DNA of 64,000 nt from Negativicutes bacterium (GCA_031292035.1 JARLHX010000223.1:6756-70755), one strand, 5' to 3'. Counted from the first letter of the stretch, positions 25,070 to 33,158 are shown. The notes: generated by a model not told the origin, from the sequence alone. Made by a program: numbers and translations.

Positions 25070-25660
25070 TCACTCCTGTTCGGTCAGCGCCATTTCCAGC
25101 TGGGTGGCGTAGTGTTCGATCATTTCGCTTTCCCGCTCGACCCGGGCGGTAAAATAGTTGTAGGGGATCAGCGTCGTTACCGCCACGCCGATGCCGGTGG
25201 CGGTGGCGATGAGCGCCTCGGCCACACCGCCGGTTACGGCGTGGGGTGATCCGCCCCCGCCTCCGACCGTGGCCATGATATGAAACGAGTCCATCATGCC
25301 GAGGATGGTCCCCAAAAGGCCCAGCAGCGGGGCCAGGGTTACGATGGTGTCCAGCGTCGAAAGGCCTTTTTTCATGATCGAATACTGGGTGATCCCCACC
25401 GATTCCATGGCCTTGGTCGGTTCGGCCGGGTTGGCCATGCCGGCGGCCAGCACCTTGAGCAGCGGCAGGGTTGAGCTTTTGGCCAGATTCAGACCGTCTT
25501 TGACCCGCCCGAGCTGGACCAATTCCAGCACCGTTTCGGCGGCGGCGTTCTTGCCGATGCGCCGGAAGAAAAGCCATCTTTCGATGATAACGGTTACCGA
25601 AATTAAGGAGCATATTGCCAGAGGCAGCATCATCCAGCCGCCTTTTAACAGTTCTGTCAT
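25070..25660 (-). CDS. exbB: Biopolymer transport protein ExbB (MotA/TolQ/ExbB channel)
   Basis: 196 residues with three membrane helices: residues about 10-30 (MMLPLAICSLISVTVIIERW), about 105-130 (LDTIVTLAPLLGLLGTILGM) and about 150-175 (ALIATATGIGVAVTTLIPYN). The APLLGLLGTILGM and TATGIGVAVTTLIPYNYF motifs are diagnostic for the family. It forms the inner-membrane pentamer around ExbD and uses the proton gradient to drive TonB. The gene follows tonB by 42 bases and is followed at once by exbD. Confidence 0.93.
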   Translation of the reverse strand: MTELLKGGWMMLPLAICSLISVTVIIERWLFFRRIGKNAAAETVLELVQLGRVKDGLNLAKSSTLPLLKVLAAGMANPAEPTKAMESVGITQYSIMKKGLSTLDTIVTLAPLLGLLGTILGMMDSFHIMATVGGGGGSPHAVTGGVAEALIATATGIGVAVTTLIPYNYFTARVERESEMIEHYATQLEMALTEQE

Positions 25661-25702
25661 GATGAATCATCCTTTCGCGGTAATTTGATAAGAATAGTCT
25701 TC

Positions 25703-26350
25703 TTACATTGCTTCCCTGAGATCGAAGGTAACCCTCACGTCCCGGACGGTCGACACCGGCACGCCGCTGGAGTCCCGGGCCGGCGAATACCGCCAGGACG
25801 ACACCGCCTCGACAGCGGCCTCACTGGCGTCAGAGCGGCCGCCCTCACGCACCGAGAGCACCGTTACCGACCCGTCGGTGTTGATGCGGATCCTTAGCAC
25901 CACCGATCCCTCCCAGCCTGCTTCCCGGGCTGCCCGGGGGTAGGCCGGCTTGGGGGCGTACGCGCGACTGGCTGATACAGCGCTTGTGCCGCCGTTTCCG
26001 GGCCTCATCGGCGGCAGACCGGTGGCTGACGGTATCGCCGTTCCTGTGCCTGACCGCAGTGCCACTGAATTGGCGCTGGTCTCGCCCGGCAGGGCGTCCG
26101 CAAAGTGAGCCGGCTCCGGCTCGCCTGCAGCCTGTTCGGTCCGCGGCTGATTGATATCCGGCTTGATTTCCTCCTTGGGAGGAGTGATCTTTTGCTCCGG
26201 CAACGGGACGACTTCAATGGTGGTGACATTTTTGGCCGAATTGACCGGCGAAGACGGAGGCATCAGGATGAAGGCGACAATCAGAGCACAATGGACAAGT
26301 ACGGAAGTCAGTGTCGATTTTCCATAGGTGCTGTTTGTCAATAAACTCAT
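25703..26350 (-). CDS. tonB: TonB energy-transducing protein
   Basis: 215 residues. An N-terminal signal anchor (about residues 14-31, LTSVLVHCALIVAFILM) is followed by a Pro/Glu-rich periplasm-spanning region (LPEQKITPPKEEIKPDINQP). The C-terminal TonB domain lies at about residues 130-215: YAPKPAYPRAAREAGWEGSV, INTDGSVTVLSVREGGRSDA, AVEAVSSWRYSPA. It transmits ExbB/ExbD energy to outer-membrane receptors such as the one at 9624-11768. Its ATG overlaps the stop of the preceding 41-codon frame (ATGA), indicating translational coupling. Confidence 0.93.
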   Translation of the reverse strand: MSLLTNSTYGKSTLTSVLVHCALIVAFILMPPSSPVNSAKNVTTIEVVPLPEQKITPPKEEIKPDINQPRTEQAAGEPEPAHFADALPGETSANSVALRSGTGTAIPSATGLPPMRPGNGGTSAVSASRAYAPKPAYPRAAREAGWEGSVVLRIRINTDGSVTVLSVREGGRSDASEAAVEAVSSWRYSPARDSSGVPVSTVRDVRVTFDLREAM

Positions 26351-26472
26351 TGTTGTTCACCTCCCTCTGGCTTCTTTACATAACCGTCACTGCCGGACGG
26401 CGGCAGCTGTGAAGCCGCCTGGAACATCTGGAAAAACTGGCCCAATATGGGGCAAAGTATCTGATCATTCAT
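26347..26472 (-). CDS. 41-residue micro-protein coupled to padR and tonB
   Basis: A short frame that exactly bridges two genes. Its ATG overlaps the padR stop codon (ATGA at 26469-26472) and its TGA overlaps the tonB start (ATGA at 26347-26350). The product begins MNDQILCPILGQFFQMFQAA and ends KKPEGGEQQ. It has an amphipathic, Phe/Gln-rich N-terminal half, a Pro-rich middle (LPPSGSDGY) and a charged tail. There is no own ribosome binding site at ideal distance, so it would depend on coupling to padR. The double 4-base overlap suggests it is translated; alternatively it only carries ribosomes to tonB. The function is unknown. Confidence 0.55.
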   Translation of the reverse strand: MNDQILCPILGQFFQMFQAASQLPPSGSDGYVKKPEGGEQQ

Positions 26473-27020
26473 GGTCGCGGTAAGCACAACTCCTTTATCA
26501 AGACATCCAGAAAATCGATCTCGCGTTTTATATACGAAGCCGGATGGCGGAACAACGCCTGCAAATTAAGGGGAAGGTCTCCCCCGCCCTGGTAATCGAA
26601 GATGGTCTTGATACGCTCCCCGATTTCCGCCAGAAAGTTTTTTCTTTGCTCCAGCGCGTCCACAACTTCTTTTGCCGTCACCAGCGAAATCGCCGCAAGG
26701 GCCAGATCGAACCTGTAATCCCTTTCCCGGGAAGATGATAAGGCCGATATGATTTCCTGCCTCAAGATTTTCTGGCCCTCATCCGTTATCGCGAATTTTT
26801 TCGGCATGGGGCCTTTTCCTTGCTTTGCCGTATCCAGGTGAGCCTTGACGAGCCGCTTCGTATTCAGCTTGTTCAGGCTGACGTAAATGGAAGCCGTCCC
26901 GATATCGGCCCACTCTTTGTAGCCTCGTTCCTTAACCAGATGAACGATTTCATAACCTGAAACCTCTTTTCGTTCACAGATGAGCTGCAGAATCATAAAT
27001 TCCGCATTCGTGAGTTTCAT
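26469..27020 (-). CDS. PadR-family transcriptional regulator (copy 1), head of the TonB/TPS operon
   Basis: A 183-residue PadR regulator with a winged helix in residues 1-75 (AEFMILQLICERKEVSGYEI, IGTASIYVSLNKLNTKRLVK) and a helical dimerisation region (KFAITDEGQKILRQEIISAL, LNLQALFRHPASYIKREIDF). The start follows GGGGGGAT. It is the first gene of the envelope operon and is translationally coupled downstream through the micro-ORF to tonB. A perfect 46-bp palindrome covers its -10 region, so it very likely represses itself and thus the whole locus, responding to an unknown ligand. It is more like copy 3 than copy 2. Confidence 0.92.
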   Translation of the reverse strand: MKLTNAEFMILQLICERKEVSGYEIVHLVKERGYKEWADIGTASIYVSLNKLNTKRLVKAHLDTAKQGKGPMPKKFAITDEGQKILRQEIISALSSSRERDYRFDLALAAISLVTAKEVVDALEQRKNFLAEIGERIKTIFDYQGGGDLPLNLQALFRHPASYIKREIDFLDVLIKELCLPRP

Positions 27021-27038
27021 AGCATCCCCCCATAATCA

Positions 27039-27084
27039 TTTTACTAATATAATATTACATATATGTAATATTATATTAGTAAAA
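27039..27084 (-). promoter_or_regulatory. 46-bp perfect palindrome over the padR/tonB/tps promoter
   Basis: The left arm TTTTACTAATATAATATTAC plus AT and its exact reverse complement flank a central AT. A TATAAT (minus strand, 27070-27075) lies inside it, with CTTACA 16 bases upstream as a fair -35. The core AATATTACATATATGTAATA matches the arrangement at 27243-27270. It is a strong candidate PadR operator. Confidence 0.75.
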
Positions 27085-27242
27085 ACCGTGTTGTAAGCCC
27101 GTCTGCTGCTTACAGCACACAAAATATAAAGGAGTTCCGTCACTGACCCTTTTATATAGGCTGCCCGGCATAATCAAGCGGCAACATTCATTACCTGAGA
27201 GCCCCCTTCCTGTTGTTTTACGGTACCGCCAATATTCATCTA

Positions 27243-27270
27243 CGAAATATTTCACATGTGTAATATTTCG
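27243..27270. promoter_or_regulatory. Second PadR-type operator upstream of the envelope operon
   Basis: CGAAATATT...AATATTTCG is a 28-bp palindrome with one mismatched pair, centred on CACATGTG. Both this site and 27039-27084 fit AATATT-n-CAnATnTG-n-AATATT, which argues for one regulator binding both, about 200 bases apart. Confidence 0.55.
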
Positions 27271-27349
27271 CGATAAGTTGCGGTGTAGTTATGGTTCGTG
27301 TTTAGCTTACAATATGACTATATGAAAATCAATGTATTCAACACCGTAT

Positions 27350-27387
27350 TTAACAAACATTAACCAAAGCTTAACCAGGATTTAACA
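27350..27387 (+). promoter_or_regulatory. Four TTAAC direct repeats with 10-11 bp period
   Basis: TTAACA, TTAACC, TTAACC and TTAACA start at 27350, 27360, 27371 and 27382. Helical-turn-spaced TTAACA repeats are the form of PhoP/OmpR-family response-regulator boxes in Firmicutes. The array lies about 330 bases upstream of padR copy 1 and downstream of larA. Confidence 0.4.
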
Positions 27388-27444
27388 ATCAGGTATAGCC
27401 ATATTTCTCGCTGTCGCCTGGAGGCATGAAGCCAAAGAACGGCC

Positions 27445-27472
27445 CTGAAACGGCGAAAATTTGCCGTTTCAG
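27445..27472 (-). terminator. Hairpin terminator after larA
   Basis: CTGAAACGGC and GCCGTTTCAG form a perfect 10-bp stem extended by GGC/GCC, 24 bases beyond the larA stop. On the minus strand only a short T-stretch (GTTCTTTGG) follows, so efficiency is uncertain. Confidence 0.6.
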
Positions 27473-27495
27473 AGCCATTCTTACCACTACCCGCC

Positions 27496-28809
27496 TTAGC
27501 CGATTTGGGCTTTTCCTGCCAGCAGCGGCAGCGTGTTCGCCCCCTGGGGCATGACAATGAACTGCGGCGTGCCTGTCCGGCACTTGTCCTGAGCGATCTT
27601 CATCGCTTCATCCAGTGTGCTTGCCGGAATCATTCCGGTCTTTTGCACCAGTTCGAAGTTGTCCGGTTTGGTCACCATGATAAAGGTGGCGACATCGCTG
27701 CATTCTATTTCCTTGAGCGCCACCATGCCAGGCAGGGCAAAGTTAGCCCGGAGGGCCTTCTCTGCCGCCAGCTTGTCACCCAGCTTAAACCAGTCCATGA
27801 ATCCCGGCGGCTCGGAAATATCCGGGCACTCACTCAGCAGGATGACCACGCCGCCTTTTTTCACGGCGTAGCAGGCGTTATCCATCGTTTTTCCGGTCTG
27901 ATACAGGTTGATGTCTTTCGGGTATCCACCCGCCGTAGTGATTACAATATCCGCTTTGGCCGGGATTTCCACGCCATAAAGCTCATCCACCAGCTTTGTC
28001 CCCTCCAGCCAGGCCGATACCCAGTTGCCGGCAAATATGCCGGCGACTCCGCCGTCGGAGGTGGGAACAAGGTTGAGAATAAAATCCGGTTTGACGAACG
28101 CGGCGATCTCCATCATGTCTTCATGGGCTGCGTTTCCCTTAAGCTTGCCCGACATGCAGCTCGGGTCCGAGCCGTCACCCAGATTAGGCCCCAGCAGCAG
28201 CAGATGATTCTGCTGAATGGTCTTCACCGAGCTGCAGCCCGGCAGAACGCTTTTCCGGCCTCCGCCGTACCCGGCGTTGTAGTGATAGATGATTCCTCCG
28301 GTCAGAATCACCCTGTCGGCTTCAGCCACCAGCCTGTTGACCCGCACCTCGGTGCCGCGGCTGGTTTTTCCCAGATAGACCATATTGGGCTCGTCCCAGG
28401 CGTCATGGTTCAGCACCCGCACCCGGTGGCAGATATTTTCGCCGCACAGGTCACGAAACTCGCTGTCGGTATTCTGTCGATGGGCCCCGACGACGATCAG
28501 GATGGTGATATTGTCATCAGGCACCCCGGCCGCGTTCAGTTCGTCCAGGATGATGGGCAGCACCTTGTCCATCCGCTGCCAGATCCGGGTGATGTCACTG
28601 ACCGTTACCACGACCTTCTCCCCGGGGCGTACGATTTCCCGCAGAGGCGGCGCGTCGATGGGACGGGCCAAAGCCTCACGGACGGCTTTTTCGAGATCCG
28701 GCAGCGGCGGAAACTCTTTGCCGACAATCTCGCAGACCAGCTGCTGGGCAGGGATGCTCAGCGGAAATTCCGTTTTCCCGTATTTCAGGCTGAACTGTCG
28801 GTCACTCAT
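27496..28809 (-). CDS. larA: LarA-type nickel-pincer 2-hydroxyacid racemase/epimerase
   Basis: 437 residues of the LarA (DUF2088) family, which racemises or epimerises 2-hydroxy acids with a nickel-pincer nucleotide. All key residues align with Lactobacillus plantarum LarA at a constant offset of two: His110 (GAHRQNT), His176 (IIYHYNAGYGGG), Lys186 (GGGRKSVLPG, the cofactor tether) and His202 (IQQNHLLLL). It starts 43 bases after panB-like copy 1 stops and shares its transcript. That pairing suggests a substrate other than lactate, perhaps a branched or hydroxymethyl 2-hydroxy acid. No larB, larC or larE for cofactor assembly is in the window. Confidence 0.88.
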   Translation of the reverse strand: MSDRQFSLKYGKTEFPLSIPAQQLVCEIVGKEFPPLPDLEKAVREALARPIDAPPLREIVRPGEKVVVTVSDITRIWQRMDKVLPIILDELNAAGVPDDNITILIVVGAHRQNTDSEFRDLCGENICHRVRVLNHDAWDEPNMVYLGKTSRGTEVRVNRLVAEADRVILTGGIIYHYNAGYGGGRKSVLPGCSSVKTIQQNHLLLLGPNLGDGSDPSCMSGKLKGNAAHEDMMEIAAFVKPDFILNLVPTSDGGVAGIFAGNWVSAWLEGTKLVDELYGVEIPAKADIVITTAGGYPKDINLYQTGKTMDNACYAVKKGGVVILLSECPDISEPPGFMDWFKLGDKLAAEKALRANFALPGMVALKEIECSDVATFIMVTKPDNFELVQKTGMIPASTLDEAMKIAQDKCRTGTPQFIVMPQGANTLPLLAGKAQIG

Positions 28810-28851
28810 AGAAACTTCACCTCCAGGCAGATTGGCGTGATACTTTTTCCC

Positions 28852-29691
28852 TTATCCTTCTCCATAAAGCCGTTTCAGGTCTTCCTCGTTCATGGTGAAA
28901 CAGTGTTCCTTGACCGGGAATTCGCCGCTGTCGATCTCCCGGCAGTAGGAGTTGAAGGCGTCGACCATCGCCGGGCCAAGTTTGGCGTACTGCTTGACGA
29001 ACTTGGGAACAAACTTGTCGAATATCCCGCAAAGATCGTAAGCGTTGAGACAATGCCCGTCGACATGAGGTCCGGCGCCGGTCCCGATGGTCGGAACGGT
29101 CAATTTCTCGGTAATCAGCTTGGCCAGAGGGGCCGGCACGCATTCCATCAATACCGAAAAAGCCCCGGCTTCCTGCAGTTTCAGGGCTTCGTTCATCAGC
29201 CGCTCGGCCGCTGCCGAGTCTTTGCCCTGGACCTTGAACCCGCCGAGCATGGAGACGGTTTGCGGCGTAAGCCCGATATGGGCCATGACCGGGATACCGG
29301 CGTCAACGATGGCCTTGACTTTGTCGCATACCGCCAGTCCGCCTTCCAGCTTCACGCAGTCAGCGCCCTCTTTCAAAAGCTTGCCGGCATTGCGGACGGC
29401 TTCGTCGATGTTGATATAGGACATGAACGGCATGTCGGCTACGATCATGGTGTTCTTCGCCGCCCGTTTCACAGGCCGGAGGTGATAGACGATCTCTTCC
29501 ATGTTGACAGGCACCGTTGTGTCCAGGCCAAGCACTACCATCGCCAGCGAATCGCCCACCAGGATCATTTCCGCGTCCGAGCGGTCGATCATCGTGGCCA
29601 TGGGATAGTCGTAGGCAACGATCATCTTGATTTTCTTGCCCTGCTCCTTGTACTGCTGAGCCTGGGGAATTGTCATCTTGGTTTTGCTCAT
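28852..29691 (-). CDS. panB: PanB-like ketopantoate hydroxymethyltransferase (copy 1)
   Basis: 279 residues of the PanB family, which transfers a hydroxymethyl group between 5,10-methylene-THF and 2-oxo acids. Metal and catalytic residues are kept: Asp47 (LVGDSLAMV), Asp86 (ADMPFMSY), Lys114-Glu116 (VKLEGG) and the late glutamate in MECVPAPLAK. Differences from classical PanB include LGLDTTVPV for QGHDSTLPV and GTGAGPHVDGHCL for GIGAG-CDGQVLV. It has an AGGAGG site. No panC, panD or panE is near; its partners are larA downstream and a two-component system upstream. Catabolic use in the retro-aldol direction is therefore as likely as pantothenate synthesis. Confidence 0.85.
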   Translation of the reverse strand: MSKTKMTIPQAQQYKEQGKKIKMIVAYDYPMATMIDRSDAEMILVGDSLAMVVLGLDTTVPVNMEEIVYHLRPVKRAAKNTMIVADMPFMSYINIDEAVRNAGKLLKEGADCVKLEGGLAVCDKVKAIVDAGIPVMAHIGLTPQTVSMLGGFKVQGKDSAAAERLMNEALKLQEAGAFSVLMECVPAPLAKLITEKLTVPTIGTGAGPHVDGHCLNAYDLCGIFDKFVPKFVKQYAKLGPAMVDAFNSYCREIDSGEFPVKEHCFTMNEEDLKRLYGEG

Positions 29692-29758
29692 AATGTCACG
29701 CCCTCCTGTTTGTTGTCAGAATAACTGTCCTCATCGTAGCTTTTATTGGTCGAACCTG

Positions 29759-29764
29759 ATTATA
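29759..29764 (-). promoter_or_regulatory. Candidate -10 element of the panB-larA operon
   Basis: A TATAAT on the minus strand lies 68 bases upstream of panB copy 1, in the 98-base gap after the response-regulator gene. No good -35 hexamer is at 16-18 bases, which would suit activation by the adjacent AraC-type regulator. Confidence 0.35.
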
Positions 29765-29789
29765 CCTTTGGGTAATTTTGCTTTCCGCA

Positions 29790-31361
29790 TTAGATTTTTT
29801 GTCGAGTATTACCACTGATAAACTGGCTCGGGGTCGCTTTGTGATACTTTTTAAACACGCTGCAGAAATAGCTGGCGTCATGGATTCCTATCCGGTGGGC
29901 AACCTCTGCTACCGTATATTTGCCCATGGTCAGCAGGCTTTTTGCTTTTTGCAGGCGATAACTGTTCAGAAAACTGGAAAATCCCTGTCCCGTATATTTT
30001 TTGAAAATCCGGCTGAAGTAACAGGGGCTGAGATATAGCTTGCTTGCCACCACCTCCAGATTCAGGTCCTGCTGATAATTGTGCCGGATGAACTGAACGG
30101 CCCACTTGACCGCCCGTTCGGCGTCATTGTCGCTGGACCCGCGAACACTTGCCGCCAAACTGTCCACCAGGTTCGCCACAACCAGCCGGATTTGGCTGAC
30201 AGTCTCGGCCTGCCCGGTTTCTTCCTGGAGCTTGGTGCGCATTGTAGCCGGCTGAGCTTCCTCGGTAAGACCGGCGAGCTCATGGGCTATCGCTGCGAAT
30301 AAATCGGTCAGGGTCTGCAAAACCAGTTCCCGGGAAGCTCCAAACGATTTCAGCTGATCCAGCAGCTCCCCTGCTACAGTCGCGGCCGTGGTCTCCCCCG
30401 GTGAAAACAGCAGACTCACCATGCGTTCACTGAGACCCTTGATATCCAGTACAATGTTGTTATATATCTGATATCTCGCTTTGACAGTATCGGCACAACG
30501 GATCTGGGCTTCCTCCCAAAATCTCGCAGCCTCGGCCTCCCGCAAAACCAGGCGCAGAACCGTCTCGATGCCGGCGACGCCGTCGATCGGCAGCACGCAG
30601 CCGGCAACTCCGGCCGGAGCCTGCCGGGACCAATCGGCGATCAAGCCATTTAGAGCGACCATCGCTTCGGTCAGCGGTTCACGCCCCCAGACGATTACCT
30701 GCCCCCCGGGCAGCATTGACACGTGTTTCACGGCGCTTAACTGCCTGATCTTTCTGGTCAGCGAGTTTAGCTGGTATTCTTCCGCTATCACGACGTCCCC
30801 GCGCAGTATGTAACCGGCGAAAACCCATTGCACACCGGCAAGCGGACTCAACCTGCCGCGAAGCATTTGGTTCGTCTTACCGGGCCGAAGTCCCGCCAAT
30901 TCCAGGACAAGCCGGTCCAGGCCGTCCTCGCCGGCTTTTTTCGCCAATACATTCATCCTGGCCTGGCGCCGCTGATTCAGCCGCTCCCGCGCCGCGCGCT
31001 TGACGCCTTTCATTAATACTTCCGCCATGGCTTCAGGATTCATTGGCTTTAACAAATAGTCTTCAACACCGATTTTTATCGACTGATGAGCATAGGCGAA
31101 TTCGCCATGAGCAGTCAAAATATAGATCTTCGTGCCGGGATATTTTGTTTTGATCCGTCTGGCGGCTTCCAAACCGTCCATGATCGGCATGTTGATGTCC
31201 ATGATGACAAAATCCGGCTGACAATTTTCGGTCAGGGCTACCGCTTCCTCGCCGCTTCCTGCCTCGCCGCAGACGGTAAAAGGCAGTTTATAGTTTGTAA
31301 TCAGCCAGCGCAAAAATCTGATTTCGGCCGGTTCGTCATCCACAATCATCAGCTTATACAT
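29790..31361 (-). CDS. AraC-type response regulator (YesN-like)
   Basis: 523 residues. The receiver domain (1-120) has the acidic pocket DDE at 8-10, the phospho-acceptor Asp55 (FVIMDINMPIMDG) and LKPMNPEAM. A long middle linker/sensor region runs to about residue 410. The C-terminal AraC helix-turn-helix pair follows (LNLEVVASKLYLSPCYFSRI and YTVAEVAHRIGIHDASYFCS). It overlaps the kinase gene by 13 bases, so the two form a cognate pair. It lies directly upstream of panB-larA and probably activates them, and possibly the adjacent transporter and dehydratase genes. Confidence 0.93.
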   Translation of the reverse strand: MYKLMIVDDEPAEIRFLRWLITNYKLPFTVCGEAGSGEEAVALTENCQPDFVIMDINMPIMDGLEAARRIKTKYPGTKIYILTAHGEFAYAHQSIKIGVEDYLLKPMNPEAMAEVLMKGVKRAARERLNQRRQARMNVLAKKAGEDGLDRLVLELAGLRPGKTNQMLRGRLSPLAGVQWVFAGYILRGDVVIAEEYQLNSLTRKIRQLSAVKHVSMLPGGQVIVWGREPLTEAMVALNGLIADWSRQAPAGVAGCVLPIDGVAGIETVLRLVLREAEAARFWEEAQIRCADTVKARYQIYNNIVLDIKGLSERMVSLLFSPGETTAATVAGELLDQLKSFGASRELVLQTLTDLFAAIAHELAGLTEEAQPATMRTKLQEETGQAETVSQIRLVVANLVDSLAASVRGSSDNDAERAVKWAVQFIRHNYQQDLNLEVVASKLYLSPCYFSRIFKKYTGQGFSSFLNSYRLQKAKSLLTMGKYTVAEVAHRIGIHDASYFCSVFKKYHKATPSQFISGNTRQKI

Positions 31362-32974
31362 TCGAGCTCCCCGCCCTTGTCGCTGCTATATGGGATTTCA
31401 ATGATTACCTTTGTTCCCTGCCCGCGGCCGGTCTCGATGGTAAAGGTCGAACGGTCGCCGTAGTAGTGCTTGAGCCTACGATGGATATTCTTCAAGCCTA
31501 TACCCTCATGCATTGTCATGCCTGCGCCGGAATTCCTGAGGGTTTTCATGCTGTTGACGACATTTTCCGGCACCCCGGCGCCGTTGTCGGCCACTTCAAT
31601 GATCGCCCGGTCACCGGCAAGACGTCCGCTGATGACAAGGCGCCCCGGCTGGCGGATATTCTTGAAACCATGCTGGATGGCGTTTTCGACCAAAATCATC
31701 AGCATCATGAACGGAACCCGCACATTCATGACATCCGGACTCAGATCGACTTCCACTTCAAAGCGGTCAGGAAACCGGGTTTGTTGGATATGCAAGTAGT
31801 CTTTTATATAGGTCATTTCGTCGCTGACAGTGACCAGATTCTGATTGTCCCCCAGACTGCGGCGCAACATGTTCGCCAAGGCATACGTCAGTGACGCCGC
31901 CGTTTCAGCTCCCTCCATCATCGACATCTGAGCGATGGTGTTCAGGGTATTGAATAAAAAGTGGGGATTGACCTGAGATTCCAACAGCTTCAGGCGAGCT
32001 TCGCTAAGGGCAGTTTCCAGTTCCGCCTGACGGCGCTTTTCCTCCATCAGGCTGAGTTTGTAGGAGCTGATCTGCTGTTCGCGGGCCGAATGGATAATCA
32101 TTTGCACCAGGGAGGCCCCCACCAGCGACAAGGTCTCCGCCACCGACTGGAGATGGTTGCGGTTGATGATCTCCAGCTCACGATAGGCCTTTCGGGAAAA
32201 ATCAAGGTCATTGGCTGCAAAGACCGTCTCAAGGTCCTGCTGCTCGTCGGCTGAGGGGGGAATCGCCCGACCGTAGCCGCACCCCAGGTAACCCAGGATG
32301 CGATCATTGATGATGATCGGCGACTGAATGGTATATACCCCGAACACACAGTGGGAAACCGACAGCGCTTTGCCGCCGTCGAGAGTGCAGCAAGAGGTGT
32401 TCAAGATGCAGTCGCCCTTTTTCCGCTTTAGACAGAGGGTGCAAAAGTCCGGAAAATGTTTGGGCGAAGTGAGCAGCTTGCCGTTCGGATCAATCAGGGT
32501 GACCGCAAGGCGCACACTTTTGGCAAATTTGTCGCTGATGGCTTCCAGATTGATCAGCTGGGAAACTTCCTTCAGGTCAATGTCGTCAATTCCCGATGGT
32601 TCGCCCAGGTCGATCGGCAAGGTGGGGTAGACGATACTCATCATCCTGGCGATTTCACCGGAAACATTCAAAATACAGTGCTCGCCGCCGGCGGGAATAT
32701 AACCTACCTTGCCTTTGCGCAAGACGATTTTACGGCCGTTGCACCAGTGGACAGACTCACCATCCAGCCCGAAAATAATCTCTTCGTAGCCGGGATGAGC
32801 GTGGGTTTTCTGCTCGGTATTCGGATAAATATTGACAATGGACACCGTCCGCTGCAATTTGCGCGCGTTTGGATCCAACTGAAGCCAGTAAGACTCACCC
32901 CATGAATAGTATTGTTCGTCAACGATTTTTAAATCGAAACTGGACTCGATCTCCCGGCGCAAAACCTCTGTCAT
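31349..32974 (-). CDS. Cupin-PocR-LytS-type sensor histidine kinase
   Basis: 541 residues with an unusual soluble architecture. Residues about 45-115 are a metal-type cupin (THAHPGYEEIIFGLDGE, PAGGEHCILN). Residues about 125-290 form a PocR-type ligand-binding domain with a cysteine cluster (DFCTLCLKRKKGDCILNTSC). A coiled coil leads to the His_kinase motif (ESQVNPHFLFNTLNTI, His about 339). HATPase_c has the N box ILVENAIQHGF near residue 428 and the G box GIGLKNIHRRL. No membrane segment is seen, so it senses a cytoplasmic ligand, plausibly an imported acid. PocR domains are known from propanediol/cobalamin regulation. Its partner is the overlapping AraC-type response regulator. Confidence 0.9.
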   Translation of the reverse strand: MTEVLRREIESSFDLKIVDEQYYSWGESYWLQLDPNARKLQRTVSIVNIYPNTEQKTHAHPGYEEIIFGLDGESVHWCNGRKIVLRKGKVGYIPAGGEHCILNVSGEIARMMSIVYPTLPIDLGEPSGIDDIDLKEVSQLINLEAISDKFAKSVRLAVTLIDPNGKLLTSPKHFPDFCTLCLKRKKGDCILNTSCCTLDGGKALSVSHCVFGVYTIQSPIIINDRILGYLGCGYGRAIPPSADEQQDLETVFAANDLDFSRKAYRELEIINRNHLQSVAETLSLVGASLVQMIIHSAREQQISSYKLSLMEEKRRQAELETALSEARLKLLESQVNPHFLFNTLNTIAQMSMMEGAETAASLTYALANMLRRSLGDNQNLVTVSDEMTYIKDYLHIQQTRFPDRFEVEVDLSPDVMNVRVPFMMLMILVENAIQHGFKNIRQPGRLVISGRLAGDRAIIEVADNGAGVPENVVNSMKTLRNSGAGMTMHEGIGLKNIHRRLKHYYGDRSTFTIETGRGQGTKVIIEIPYSSDKGGELECIS

Positions 32975-33124
32975 AATGTCACCTGTCCGCTTTTATTGGA
33001 GTGGCGTGCAGCTATTTTATATGCCATGATTCGCGGCGGGCAGCGATAATCCCTGCCAGGCCGCCGGCCGCCAAACCCACTGCGCCGCAGTCCCATCGGG
33101 GTATTTCGCGGCAGAGGGGAAAAA

Positions 33125-33158
33125 GCAAAAACATACCCGCTCACGGGCATGTTTTTGC
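33125..33158. terminator. Bidirectional rho-independent terminator
   Basis: GCAAAAACATaCCCG and CGGGcATGTTTTTGC form a 15-bp stem with a 4-base loop, 17 bases beyond the stop of the leftward MFS gene. The stem itself supplies T-rich ends on both strands. Confidence 0.85.

Noticed and set aside
27505..29724. 739-codon rightward frame opposite larA and panB copy 1
   Set aside because: It is the antisense shadow of two well-conserved enzyme genes and its product has no recognisable domain.
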